DNA of 52,176 bases from Paludibacteraceae bacterium (GTDB taxonomy: Bacteria > Bacteroidota > Bacteroidia > Bacteroidales > Paludibacteraceae). How positions within the stretch are numbered: position 1 is the stretch's first letter; each line of letters opens with the position of its first letter. Made by a program: the position numbers and the translations under genes. Below, in pieces: positions 43,695 through 51,846 of this stretch. The notes beneath the pieces are model-generated. The model worked only from the letters and a program-made list of their open reading frames with translations. It was not told the origin of the DNA and ran no database searches. The stretch spans positions 1 through 52,176 of the forward strand of contig JAKSNS010000016.1 in the NCBI GenBank assembly GCA_024399545.1. Reading direction: 5' to 3'.

Positions 43695-43716
43695 CGCTGA
43701 CAAAATAATGCCAGCG
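43695..43716 (-). terminator. Weak hairpin between dsbD and grpE
   Basis: On the minus strand CGCTGGCA pairs with TGTCAGCG (one G-U) around a TTATTT loop. A proper U-tract is lacking, so it may be a weak terminator or mRNA-stability hairpin after dsbD. Confidence 0.3.
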
Positions 43717-43741
43717 CCTTTGCCTATATGTCAGAAAGCGT

Positions 43742-45715
43742 TTATTTCTTGCCTGAATCAAGCCAATCCAAGAAATCGCCCGCATCCTCGTTGAACACGT
43801 ATGCGCTTGTCAGCGGTGTTCCGTCAGCCTTAATCATAACATAGAATGGCTGTGCGTTGGCACCATAGACGTGACGCTGGATGTAAGAGTTCTTTTCGCC
43901 TATGGTCGTGAGTATAAGTTTTGCGCCATCCTCCTCAACCTCGACTGGTTGTGCGAGTGGCGTACGGTCGTCAACATAGAGTGATACGAGTACGAAATCC
44001 TTGCCAAGACGGTCTGCCACACGTGCGTCTGTCCATACGGCAGCCTCCATCTTACGGCAGTTCACGCAACCATAACCAGAGAAGTCAACGATAATAGGTT
44101 TTCCACTTTGTGCGGCAAGTTTCAAGCCTTCCTCATAATCCATTGTGGCAGGGTGTACGGTGCCATCGTAAAGCGAGAAATCCTGAGTCGTGGTTGGAGG
44201 GAGGAATGCCGATGCTGATTTCAGAGGAGCACCCCAAAGCCCTGGCACAAGATAAATGGCATAGGACAACGAGCAGAGAGCCAACATCATTCGCATAACG
44301 GAGATGCGTTCAGGTTTGTCGTCGTGTGGAAGAATCATCCAACCAAGCAGGTAAATGCCCATGAATGCGAATATCATAATCCAGAGTGCGACGAAGGTCT
44401 CACGGTCAAGCAACCCCCAACCGTATGCCAAATCAGCCACGGAGAGGAATTTCAGCGAGAATGCCAACTCAAGGAAACCAAGCACAACCTTCACTGAGTT
44501 CAGCCAACCGCCTGACTTAGGAAGTGACTTGAGCATCGTAGGGAACATAGCGAAGAGCGAGAAAGGCAAAGCCAAAGCAATGGCAAAACCAAGCATACCT
44601 ATTGCAGGGGAGAGCCATGACCCCTGTGCAGTCTCGACAAGCAAAGTACCGATGATAGGGCCCGTGCAAGAGAAAGAGACGAGCGACAATGTGAACGCCA
44701 TCAGAAGGATGGAGAGGAAACCCGTAGTCTCGTCAGCCTTAGCATCCATCTTCGACGACCAAGAGGCAGGGAGCGTAATCTCGAACATCCCGAAGAACGA
44801 GAGGGCGAACACAACCAAAAGCAGGAAGAAGAAGATATTGAAACCTGCGTTCGTAGAGAGGGAGTTCAAAGCCGAAGCACCGAAAATAGCGGTGACTATC
44901 AAGCCAAGACCCACATAGATTATGATGATTGACAAGCCATAGAGGAATGCGTCACGGCGTGCCTTGTGTTTGTCCTTGTTTCGTTTCAGGAAGAATGACA
45001 CGGTCATAGGAATCAGCGGCCATACGCAAGGTGTCACCAAAGCAATCAGACCACCGAGAAGACCCATCAGGAATATATAGAACAGTGAACCAGACGTGTC
45101 GCCACCTGCCTGACCGAAGGAATTAAGTTGGTCAACCACCGGGGTATAGATGTCAGCATTTGCCACGACAGCGGCAACTGTGGCTGTGTCCTCATGCGAC
45201 TCAACTGTGTCCTCAACGATTATCTCAGTCGCAGGAACAACGACGATATCCTCTCCCCCGGCGAATCCCTCGCCGTCAAACGAGAACCTATATGGGGTTC
45301 CCTGCATACAGTTCTGGTCGTTGCACGCCATGAAAGTCACGTTTCCGCCTACCGACCACGCGTCTTTGCCTATAATGAATGGCTGTTTGAACACTGCCGA
45401 TTTTTCGTACCACGACAACTCCATTTCAAACATATCGTCATAATGCGAGATTAGTTTCGACTTAGAAGTCACTTTTCCGACAAGTTTCGCACCTTTGACC
45501 TTGTCAAACGTAAAGACGGTTGGCGAAGGTCCGCCCTCGCCGATGTTCAAGCCGTAGAGATGCCAACCGGCATCAATCTTGGCGGTAACGACTATTTCGT
45601 AATGCGTGTCATCCAGCTTGTTACATTTGGAAGACCATTTGATAGGCTCCACCATCTGACCGAAGCAGAACAGCGTCGCCATCAGCATTAAAGCAACTGA
45701 GAAAAACTTTTTCAT
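43742..45715 (-). CDS. dsbD: DsbD-type thiol:disulfide interchange protein
   Basis: A 657-residue protein that carries electrons across the inner membrane to periplasmic disulfide-reduction and cytochrome-maturation partners. Signal peptide (ends near FCFGQ), an N-terminal DsbD-alpha-like Ig domain (about 20-155; ACNDQNCMQGTPY), eight membrane helices of the CcdA/DsbD type (about 210-470; TPCVWPLIPMTVSFFLKR, SFSCTGPIIGTLLVE) and a C-terminal thioredoxin domain with CVNC (550-553). Likely promoter on minus at 45745-45776. Confidence 0.93.
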   Translation of the reverse strand: MKKFFSVALMLMATLFCFGQMVEPIKWSSKCNKLDDTHYEIVVTAKIDAGWHLYGLNIGEGGPSPTVFTFDKVKGAKLVGKVTSKSKLISHYDDMFEMELSWYEKSAVFKQPFIIGKDAWSVGGNVTFMACNDQNCMQGTPYRFSFDGEGFAGGEDIVVVPATEIIVEDTVESHEDTATVAAVVANADIYTPVVDQLNSFGQAGGDTSGSLFYIFLMGLLGGLIALVTPCVWPLIPMTVSFFLKRNKDKHKARRDAFLYGLSIIIIYVGLGLIVTAIFGASALNSLSTNAGFNIFFFLLLVVFALSFFGMFEITLPASWSSKMDAKADETTGFLSILLMAFTLSLVSFSCTGPIIGTLLVETAQGSWLSPAIGMLGFAIALALPFSLFAMFPTMLKSLPKSGGWLNSVKVVLGFLELAFSLKFLSVADLAYGWGLLDRETFVALWIMIFAFMGIYLLGWMILPHDDKPERISVMRMMLALCSLSYAIYLVPGLWGAPLKSASAFLPPTTTQDFSLYDGTVHPATMDYEEGLKLAAQSGKPIIVDFSGYGCVNCRKMEAAVWTDARVADRLGKDFVLVSLYVDDRTPLAQPVEVEEDGAKLILTTIGEKNSYIQRHVYGANAQPFYVMIKADGTPLTSAYVFNEDAGDFLDWLDSGKK

Positions 45716-45744
45716 TGTATGGAACGAGTAATATATTCAGGCTG

Positions 45745-45776
45745 CAAAGATAGTGTTTTTTTCTGATATGAAAAAA
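45745..45776 (-). promoter_or_regulatory. Putative promoter of dsbD
   Basis: On the minus strand TTTT, a 20-bp spacer and TATCTTTG (plus CAAAGATA at 45745-45752) lie about 30 bp upstream of the dsbD ATG. Confidence 0.55.
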
Positions 45777-45814
45777 TTTTGCGGCAAAAACTTTTACATT
45801 TGATGTTTTTTTGC

Positions 45815-45822
45815 TATCTTTG
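45815..45822 (+). promoter_or_regulatory. Putative -7 box of the cdaA operon
   Basis: TATCTTTG, 53 bp before the tiny ORF at 45876, with a TTTT run 19 bp upstream as a possible -33. It is divergent from the dsbD promoter. Confidence 0.55.
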
Positions 45823-45875
45823 CACCCTGAAACCTGATACTAAATATGCAACAAAACATATAATAAAAAACAACA

Positions 45876-45986
45876 ATGTATATAGACGAAGACGATAAAA
45901 GAAGCCTTGACGAAATTCTGAATGATACCGAATTTCCCGATGATTACGACGCTTTTGAAGACGAAAACCTTGAAATGATACCATAA
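45876..45986 (+). CDS. Tiny acidic ORF upstream of cdaA
   Basis: A 36-codon ORF, ATG at 45876, whose TAA shares its last base with the cdaA ATG (TAATG). The product begins MYIDEDDKRSLDEILNDTEF and ends ENLEMIP; more than a third of its residues are Asp or Glu and it has no cysteine or membrane segment. The tight coupling, protein-like composition and position right behind the promoter suggest that it is translated. It may be a leader peptide that sets cdaA translation or a small partner protein. I do not recognise a family. Confidence 0.6.
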   Translation: MYIDEDDKRSLDEILNDTEFPDDYDAFEDENLEMIP

Positions 45987-46822
45987 TGCTCGCTTTCGGA
46001 ATAAAAGACCTGATTGACATCCTGCTGGTGGCAATACTGATGTACACCCTCTTCAAAATCATGAAGGCAAGCGGTGGCACCAAGGTGTTCATCGGCATCA
46101 TGGTGTTCATCACAATTTGGTTTTTGGTCAGCAATGTGTTCCGGCTGCCTATGACCGGCGCTATTTTCGACAACATCGTCAAAGTGGGCATTCTTGCGCT
46201 TGTCGTTCTGTTTCAGGGCGAGATACGCAAATTCTTCTTCAACCTCGGCTCTACCAAACTGCTGGGTTTCCTGAAACGGTTCTCGTCGTTCCTGCAAGAA
46301 CAAGACGACGAGGAGAAGGCGCAAAAGGCGTCAGCACAGGTTGTTAACCTCGTTAATGCCTGCCGCCACATGTCTGCGGGCAAAGTTGGTGCGCTGATTG
46401 TCATCGAACGTGACGACAACATACAGCATTTAATAGACACAGGCGACGTTTTCCGCGCTGACATCAACACCCGCCTTGTGGAAAACATATTCTTCAAGAA
46501 CTCCCCTCTGCACGATGGCGCAATGATAATCCGCGACCACGAAATTGCCGCCGCAGGTTGCATCCTTCCAGTATCCAACAACGAGGAAATCCCACGCCAC
46601 CTTGGCCTAAGACACAGGGCGGCAATGGGTATGTCAGAGAAATACGACTCACTGGTAATCATAGTATCTGAAGAAACGGGTAACATTTCCGTGGCGTTTA
46701 AGGGCAAATATATGCTCAACCTTTCGCCAGAGGAGTTGCAGCGTGTAATTATGGAAAACGTCCATGTGGCACGCCAAACAAAAAACATGAAAACGGAAAC
46801 AAATACAGGACAAAATGGATAA
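45986..46822 (+). CDS. cdaA: Diadenylate cyclase CdaA
   Basis: A 278-residue membrane enzyme that makes cyclic di-AMP from two ATP. Three N-terminal membrane helices (about 8-25, 35-55, 65-80) precede the DAC domain with the hallmark PLHDGAM (177-179 DGA) and LRHRAAMG (209-211 RHR) motifs. The genes downstream are a PAS protein (8-bp overlap) and a hydrolase; no CdaR gene is adjacent. The c-di-AMP phosphodiesterase gene lies at 7235 in this window. Confidence 0.96.
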   Translation: MLAFGIKDLIDILLVAILMYTLFKIMKASGGTKVFIGIMVFITIWFLVSNVFRLPMTGAIFDNIVKVGILALVVLFQGEIRKFFFNLGSTKLLGFLKRFSSFLQEQDDEEKAQKASAQVVNLVNACRHMSAGKVGALIVIERDDNIQHLIDTGDVFRADINTRLVENIFFKNSPLHDGAMIIRDHEIAAAGCILPVSNNEEIPRHLGLRHRAAMGMSEKYDSLVIIVSEETGNISVAFKGKYMLNLSPEELQRVIMENVHVARQTKNMKTETNTGQNG

Positions 46823-47153
46823 ATTCGAGAAAGTACCCTTCGCTGTAACCATCTGCGACAAAGAGGGAAACATCCTTGACATGAACGAGCGTTCACGCCA
46901 GACTTACGAGAAATACGGCAACATCATCGGACGTTCACTTTTCGAGTGCCACCCACCAAGGGCTGCCGAAATCCTCCGCGGACTGCTTGCCAACCACAAC
47001 GTAAACGCCTACACAATCGAGAAAGAGGGCATTCACAAACTCATCTACCAAGCCCCTTGGTTTGAGAAAGACGGAACTTTCGGCGGTTACATAGAGATTT
47101 CACTCCCTATACCAGCACAAATGCCACACTACGTCCGCCAACCAAAACCATAA
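46815..47153 (+). CDS. Single PAS-domain protein coupled to cdaA
   Basis: A 112-residue soluble protein made almost entirely of one PAS fold: FEKVPFAVTICDKEGNILDM at the start, MNERSRQTYEKYG, IIGRSLFECHPP and FEKDGTFGGYIEISLPIP. No kinase, cyclase or membrane part is attached. PAS domains bind small ligands, haem or flavin and mediate dimerisation. The 8-bp overlap with cdaA suggests a regulatory partner of the cyclase, which is an inference from position. Confidence 0.8.
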   Translation: MDKFEKVPFAVTICDKEGNILDMNERSRQTYEKYGNIIGRSLFECHPPRAAEILRGLLANHNVNAYTIEKEGIHKLIYQAPWFEKDGTFGGYIEISLPIPAQMPHYVRQPKP

Positions 47154-47158
47154 GCCAA

Positions 47159-48058
47159 ATGACCACAAAATCATACCGCCTATCGCTCCTTATTTTGACC
47201 CTGCTCGTTTGCCTATCGGCATCAGGCAACAAAATAAAGGAAAAAGAGTTAACCCTCGTCAATGGGGATTTCAGCATGCCCGGCACACTGATTACGGCAG
47301 GCGACAAGAAAGCCCCTATACTGCTCTTCGTACACGGCAGTGGCCCTAACGACAGGGACGAGACAATAGGTCCAAACAAACCTTTCAAACAGATAGCGGA
47401 AGGTCTTGCCAAAGAGGGAATCTCATCATACCGTTACGACAAACGCTCAAAAATTTACAAAGGCGGGGGAGACACTATTACCTATATGGGTGAGACCGTC
47501 GAAGATGCCGTGGCAGCAGTCAAGATGCTGAACAATATGGGGTACAAACACATATTCGTGGCAGGGCATAGCCTTGGCGGACACTGTATGCCACTAATCG
47601 CAAAAGCAACAGAAGGCATTGCCGAGGGGTACATAATCCTTTCGGGTAACGTCCGCACAATGAGTGTGATGATTGACGAGCAACTGGAGTATATTGGCAA
47701 AGTACAGAACCTGTCTGCGGAAATAATAAAAGCCTACAAAGAGCAGATGATGTCGGCATTGCCTGCAAGATACATAGAATTTGACGAAAGCTATAAACCA
47801 AGTGAGACCGTAAAAACCCTTGCCCCAGCACGTTGGCTCATTGTTCAAGGAGGTTATGACTATCAAGTCACAGTAGAGGATTTCAATATGTGGAAAGAAT
47901 ATTTTGGCGACAAAGCCGAATACTTCTACCACCCGAAACTTGACCACCTTCTGCGCGAGACAGCGGAAATGGCTACCCCCGCCTCATATATGTCAGCAGG
48001 GGAAGTCTCTGGGGAAGTCATGAACGTAATCAGCTCATTCATACTCAATAAAAAATAA
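47159..48058 (+). CDS. Exported alpha/beta hydrolase
   Basis: A 299-residue protein with a signal peptide (ends near LSASGN) and an alpha/beta-hydrolase fold. The oxyanion/HG region is ILLFVHGSGPNDRDETIGPN, the nucleophile elbow GHSLGG (Ser near 142), and the late catalytic part includes GYDYQV and the His in HPKLDHLLRE. It resembles secreted dienelactone-hydrolase/esterase-like proteins of gut Bacteroidales; the substrate is unknown. It lies 5 bp after the PAS gene. Confidence 0.85.
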   Translation: MTTKSYRLSLLILTLLVCLSASGNKIKEKELTLVNGDFSMPGTLITAGDKKAPILLFVHGSGPNDRDETIGPNKPFKQIAEGLAKEGISSYRYDKRSKIYKGGGDTITYMGETVEDAVAAVKMLNNMGYKHIFVAGHSLGGHCMPLIAKATEGIAEGYIILSGNVRTMSVMIDEQLEYIGKVQNLSAEIIKAYKEQMMSALPARYIEFDESYKPSETVKTLAPARWLIVQGGYDYQVTVEDFNMWKEYFGDKAEYFYHPKLDHLLRETAEMATPASYMSAGEVSGEVMNVISSFILNKK

Positions 48059-48070
48059 TCACAGAAAAAC

Positions 48071-49123
48071 GTGGAGCAACTTATCTTCCGTCACATAACG
48101 CTAATGTTGGCACTGCTGCTTTGCCTAACTGACACAGTTGAAGCAAAACTTCCGCAGAAAAGCAACACGTTCCGTAATCCAGTCTCAGAGGAACAAAGCG
48201 CAGACCCTACCGTTTGGCGCGACCAGGAGAGTGGGATATTCTATTTGTTTTCGACTGGGCCTTTCGAGAAACACCTTATGCTCTCCCACGACATGGTGAA
48301 TTGGGAAGACGCAGGTTATTCACCGTTGGACGAAAGCACAATCTGGCAGATTTACGAACTTGCGGACAAATGTGGCTCGGCATACGGTTTTTATGCCCCG
48401 ACAGTCGTAAAGAACGGGGATAAATGGCTTATGTACATATCGTTGACCCACGTCTGTATGATTGTCCTTGAGTCAAACCACGCTGATGGCGGATTTCATT
48501 TCAAAAACGACGAGCCTTACATACTTTTAGACGAGGAAATAACCGGGCTTAACATAACTTTCGAGGATTCTTTCGTTGCTCGCGAAAACGACGGCAAATG
48601 GTATATGATGTGGGGAAGCCACGGCAAATTATACAGGACGACTTTGTCGGACGACGGCCTTAGCCTTGCCGAAAATGCTGTATTCGAGCATTTTACAGGT
48701 AACCCAGACAAGCCATATAAGGTTTATGAAGGGCTTTATGCATATTACAGGAATGGTTGGTGGTATCTCTTCGCCGCTCGTGGGCAGTACAACAGCAGAG
48801 AACGACCATACACTGTTGTCGTGGGGAGGTCAAGGAAACTGAGCGGAACTTTCCGTAACAGGTGGGGTTTTCGTATGATAAAGGGTTATGCAACAGTCAT
48901 TATGAAGCCTGGTGATATGAGTGAATACCTTGGGGGTGCGCATACTGGAGAGATTTTCACCGACAAGGCGGGTAATGACTATATCTTCTACCAAAGACAG
49001 TTGGCGGACGTGGAGCATTACAGATGCCTTTTCCTGCAAAGCATTCATTGGGATATTTTCGGGTGGCCTTATTTCAAAGGGCGCAAATGCCAAATGGAAG
49101 ATATAATCCCAGTGGTTCAATAA
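48071..49123 (+). CDS. Glycoside hydrolase family 43-like protein
   Basis: The GTG at 48071 is used because it gives a full signal peptide (MEQLIFRHITLMLALLLCLT to VEA); an ATG at 48104 would make it too short. The 350-residue protein has a five-blade-propeller pattern. Likely GH43 catalytic acids are Asp in SADPTVWRD (base), Asp in ITFEDSFV and Glu in KVYEGLYAYYRNGWWYLFAA (acid). GH43 enzymes cut arabinan or xylan side chains; specificity is unknown. It is the last gene of the cdaA series and may be an unrelated passenger. Confidence 0.85.
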   Translation: MEQLIFRHITLMLALLLCLTDTVEAKLPQKSNTFRNPVSEEQSADPTVWRDQESGIFYLFSTGPFEKHLMLSHDMVNWEDAGYSPLDESTIWQIYELADKCGSAYGFYAPTVVKNGDKWLMYISLTHVCMIVLESNHADGGFHFKNDEPYILLDEEITGLNITFEDSFVARENDGKWYMMWGSHGKLYRTTLSDDGLSLAENAVFEHFTGNPDKPYKVYEGLYAYYRNGWWYLFAARGQYNSRERPYTVVVGRSRKLSGTFRNRWGFRMIKGYATVIMKPGDMSEYLGGAHTGEIFTDKAGNDYIFYQRQLADVEHYRCLFLQSIHWDIFGWPYFKGRKCQMEDIIPVVQ

Positions 49124-49153
49124 ATATGAGAGGCTCATGAAGCTCCTGAAAAG

Positions 49154-49192
49154 ACAATCCCCGACATGTCGTTTTGACTTGCCGAGGATTGT
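49154..49192. terminator. Hairpin between GH43 and lipoprotein genes
   Basis: ACAATCC (49154-49160) pairs with GGATTGT (49186-49192), with CCG pairing further in. It separates the two convergent genes. A T-tract is weak on both sides. Confidence 0.4.
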
Positions 49193-49214
49193 ATCTTATT
49201 GAATGATAGGGGTG

Positions 49215-50777
49215 TTATGGAAGGTCGTCTGTGATTATCCAACTATAAGCATAATCACTACCTGCATCATAGAAGAAATTTGCCGCCGCTGATGTGCAAT
49301 GTATTGTCTTTGATTCACTTCCTGCATCATTAAGCCAATTTGTAAGACAATCATATTCGTTAAATCCATCTGTTGCATAAATCCATACTTCGTTCAAATC
49401 AGGGCAATAGTTGAACATTTCTTTGTAACAATTTTCAGCTAACTGTTTAGCAGGTAGTTTTGGTGCTTTCGTTAAACCAGTACTCTTGAACATAGAATTG
49501 TAGCAATTATTGCTCAGCTTTGTGGCAGGCAATTCTGGTGCTTCTGTGAGGCCACTACACCCAGCGAATAAAGAATTGAAGGCATCGTCAGGGAGTGTGA
49601 AATTGTCAGGACATCCAGGTCCGTAAAGGGACATTATGTTACCTGAAGCCTTAACTCGTCCCGAAATAACAAACTGTGCATTCTGACTAGGGAAAGACTC
49701 ATTGTGATTATTTTCTGCCCAGAAATAGACCTTATCACCTGCATTGAGAGGAATAAAACCTGGATTTAATTCATCATCATATAGCTCTGACGGATCATAA
49801 AAAACTCCCCGTTCATCATCATATGTGTCACTAATAAGATTATATAGGATAAATACTCCACCGAAATTATTTTCATCCATATCAAATTTCACAGCAGACC
49901 CATCCTCTAATGCTTCAAAGCAGAGATACTCTAAAGGTGTCATGTTGATATTATATATCTTATTTACTTCAAGCGTGCATTTATCAAGTGTCTTGTGCCA
50001 CAACGTGTTGTCGCCGTTAAAGAACTCCACCCTTAAGTTGGTGTATTCCTGTGCTGGCACGGCGATATATACCACCTCGTCTTCCACAAAGGGTGTGTAG
50101 TCTGATTTCCTGATGGAAACTTTCTTAAATTCGTCACCTACATATTCGGCATATTCATTTCCATCCATGACTGCCGTGTATTTGTCGTTTGGATTACTTA
50201 TACTGAAACCGCCATTCATTATCTGGTCGGAAGAGGCCTCGATTTTTGTTGCACCGGCAAAATCAGCAGGAACCTCTATCTTCAGCACTGCGCAGATGTT
50301 GTGGAAGGTGAGTTGCTTGTTATCACTGTAGGCGTACATTGGCAGGTTGGAGGCATTGTTGTCAGCAGTGTAGATTTGTACTTCTGGCAGTGTTCCATTA
50401 TGATGGGGACCTTCCGATGCTATGCTGGCAGGATAGAATGCATGAAACTCGTTGCCTTCAGCCACCTGGTTTGGATTGACGGGCGTGAACTTTACAGGGT
50501 TGCCATAGGTTTCGGCCATGTATTCACAACCGTTGATTGCAATATGGTCACTCTCTTCCCAGAACACGCGGCGGTCGCCGTCGATTGTGGCCATGGTATT
50601 CATTCCGTCGCGTACTGCAGGGGCGTTCTGTGGTACTGCGCCATTGTCGATTGTTGCGAGGAATTCGTTTTCGCCCAACTGGATGTTCTCAGGGGCGTTT
50701 ACGTCTTTTTTGCATGATGTGGCGAAAAGCATTGCCACCGTTGCTGCTGCTAATAAAACCTTTTTCATAATTCTCAT
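49215..50777 (-). CDS. Fimbrillin-like surface lipoprotein with BspA-type repeats
   Basis: A 520-residue lipoprotein: signal ending LFATSC, an N-terminal fimbrillin-like domain (about 35-285: RRVFWEESDHIAINGCEYMA, FHAFYPASI, YIAVPAQEYTNLRVEF) and an acidic middle. The C-terminal part has leucine-rich BspA-like units of about 23 residues (LFAGCSGLTEAPELPATKL, then MFKSTGLTKAPKLPAKQL, then MFNYCPDL). The last part has NDAGSES and YDAGSDYAYSW. An ATG at 50768 is an alternative start. It follows a small 57-residue ORF and probably shares its promoter. An adhesin or host-interaction role is inferred. Confidence 0.8.
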   Translation of the reverse strand: MRIMKKVLLAAATVAMLFATSCKKDVNAPENIQLGENEFLATIDNGAVPQNAPAVRDGMNTMATIDGDRRVFWEESDHIAINGCEYMAETYGNPVKFTPVNPNQVAEGNEFHAFYPASIASEGPHHNGTLPEVQIYTADNNASNLPMYAYSDNKQLTFHNICAVLKIEVPADFAGATKIEASSDQIMNGGFSISNPNDKYTAVMDGNEYAEYVGDEFKKVSIRKSDYTPFVEDEVVYIAVPAQEYTNLRVEFFNGDNTLWHKTLDKCTLEVNKIYNINMTPLEYLCFEALEDGSAVKFDMDENNFGGVFILYNLISDTYDDERGVFYDPSELYDDELNPGFIPLNAGDKVYFWAENNHNESFPSQNAQFVISGRVKASGNIMSLYGPGCPDNFTLPDDAFNSLFAGCSGLTEAPELPATKLSNNCYNSMFKSTGLTKAPKLPAKQLAENCYKEMFNYCPDLNEVWIYATDGFNEYDCLTNWLNDAGSESKTIHCTSAAANFFYDAGSDYAYSWIITDDLP

Positions 50778-50789
50778 TGCTTTTTGTGG

Positions 50790-50963
50790 TTACATACTTA
50801 GGTCACTGCCTGCATCATACTGTGATGCTGCATCCTGACCTTCTGTTGGAGGAACTGTTGTCGCGGCAGTGCTTGTAAAATCGCCGCTTGCCACGAAGAA
50901 CTTGGCGTTTGCCTCGTTCTGCCGAATTACAGTGAATTCGGGCTTGCAATACTGTTTTTTCAT
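50790..50963 (-). CDS. Small 57-residue protein upstream of lipoprotein
   Basis: Start at 50963 (MKKQYCKPEFTVIRQNEANA) is chosen; a longer frame through the upstream hairpin is unlikely. The product has a basic N-terminus, a middle FFVASGDFTST and an acidic C-terminus ending QYDAGSDLSM. It resembles the many small MKKxYxxPxxE-type proteins encoded near surface-lipoprotein genes in Bacteroidales, none of which I can assign a function. Its last residues share YDAGSD with the C-terminus of the lipoprotein 12 bp downstream. Confidence 0.65.
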   Translation of the reverse strand: MKKQYCKPEFTVIRQNEANAKFFVASGDFTSTAATTVPPTEGQDAASQYDAGSDLSM

Positions 50964-51015
50964 TGTTTTGTTTGTTTTTTTATTAATGTTTTTATTGAAT
51001 TGACATAAACAAACG

Positions 51016-51053
51016 GCAGGCGCACGACACCTTTTTCGGTGTCGTGCGCCTGC
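51016..51053 (-). promoter_or_regulatory. Perfect 16-bp hairpin in lipoprotein leader
   Basis: GCAGGCGCACGACACC (51016-51031) is the exact reverse complement of 51038-51053, with a 6-nt loop (GAAAAA on the transcript). It lies 52 bp before the 57-residue ORF and 15 bp after the leader ORF stop. There is no U-tract right after it, so attenuation, mRNA protection or protein binding are all possible. Confidence 0.85.
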
Positions 51054-51067
51054 AATCACGTATATCG

Positions 51068-51232
51068 TCAGCAGCCATCAACGGCTGCGTCATATATCCT
51101 GAAATCAGTTCCTGAAAATACCCCCCCCCTATTGAAAACGGCTGATATACAATTATTTAGCGTATGCAACCCACTGCTGCACACACCTATGGATGATGCC
51201 ATGTATGATACCAATCCGTTTCTCATATTCAT
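51068..51232 (-). CDS. Leader ORF containing a G9 tract
   Basis: A 54-codon ORF whose ATG (51232) is about 18 bp after a consensus promoter. It begins MNMRNGLVSYMASSIGVCSS and ends RIYDAAVDGC before TGA at 51068. Plus-strand C9 at 51121-51129 is a G9 run in this frame, coding RGGV. Losing or gaining a G would change the end of the peptide. Whether it is translated is not known; it may be a leader peptide coupled to the hairpin at 51016-51053. Confidence 0.4.
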   Translation of the reverse strand: MNMRNGLVSYMASSIGVCSSGLHTLNNCISAVFNRGGVFSGTDFRIYDAAVDGC

Positions 51233-51249
51233 ATCTCGGTTTCAACCTG

Positions 51250-51281
51250 CAAATGTACGACAATTTTTTTAACCAGCCAAA
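51250..51281 (-). promoter_or_regulatory. Consensus promoter of lipoprotein locus
   Basis: On the minus strand TTTG (plus CAAA at 51278-51281), a 20-bp spacer and TACATTTG (plus CAAATGTA at 51250-51257). This is one of the best matches in the window and predicts a leader of about 280 nt before the 57-residue ORF. Confidence 0.78.
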
Positions 51282-51381
51282 TGTTTTGTGAATTATTTTA
51301 TAACGTTTCGCAATCATCGGATGATTAGACATTTTAACACATACACACACTTGTTCTAAAATAGGGGCATTGGGTACGCGA

Positions 51382-51803
51382 TTTTAATTGAAATAATTGA
51401 AACAATTGAAATCAACAACATTCGTTAACGATAAATTCCCGACATTAACCCATCAAAAAACACCATCCTCAACACAAAGCAAAAGACGTAGAAAAGACGT
51501 AGCCCATATAAAGGATTAACGACCCCCATACACCACGAAAAACCATCAGAGACCACGAAAAACCGCCCTAAATAAAACTTAATTTTTTAATCCTCGTTAA
51601 CTTACCCCTTCATCACACCCTCACAAAAAACGCACGGAAATTCCGAATCTCACCCCCAAAAACCCTATTGTTCCCCCAAAACCTCATCCAAAAATTATGT
51701 GTGTCTTAATAAAAGCAAATACGCAAAACTTCTCATCGTCATCTATAGCAAAAGATGTTCTTCCGATAAGATTGTTGAAAAATTTCAATTATTTCAATTA
51801 AAA
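51382..51803. repeat. Inverted-repeat element C
   Basis: Perfect 21-bp inverted arms (51382-51402 and 51783-51803) built from AATTGAAAT units; on the left they continue into further CAATTGAAAT units. The interior is strongly C-rich on plus (51601-51660: 25 C, 4 G) and carries AAAAGACGTAGCCCA (51492-51506), shared with element A. Just outside the right arm is ACCTGGGGGT, the inverted match of a motif beside element B. No real ORF inside. Confidence 0.8.
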
Positions 51804-51846
51804 ACCTGGGGGTCTGTTTCCGGAAAATCATTGGGACTGTTCTTGG

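Noticed and set aside
50964-51059. N-terminal extension of the small protein to 51059
   Set aside because: The added residues would be read through the perfect hairpin and look unlike a protein start; MKKQY at 50963 is a normal start.
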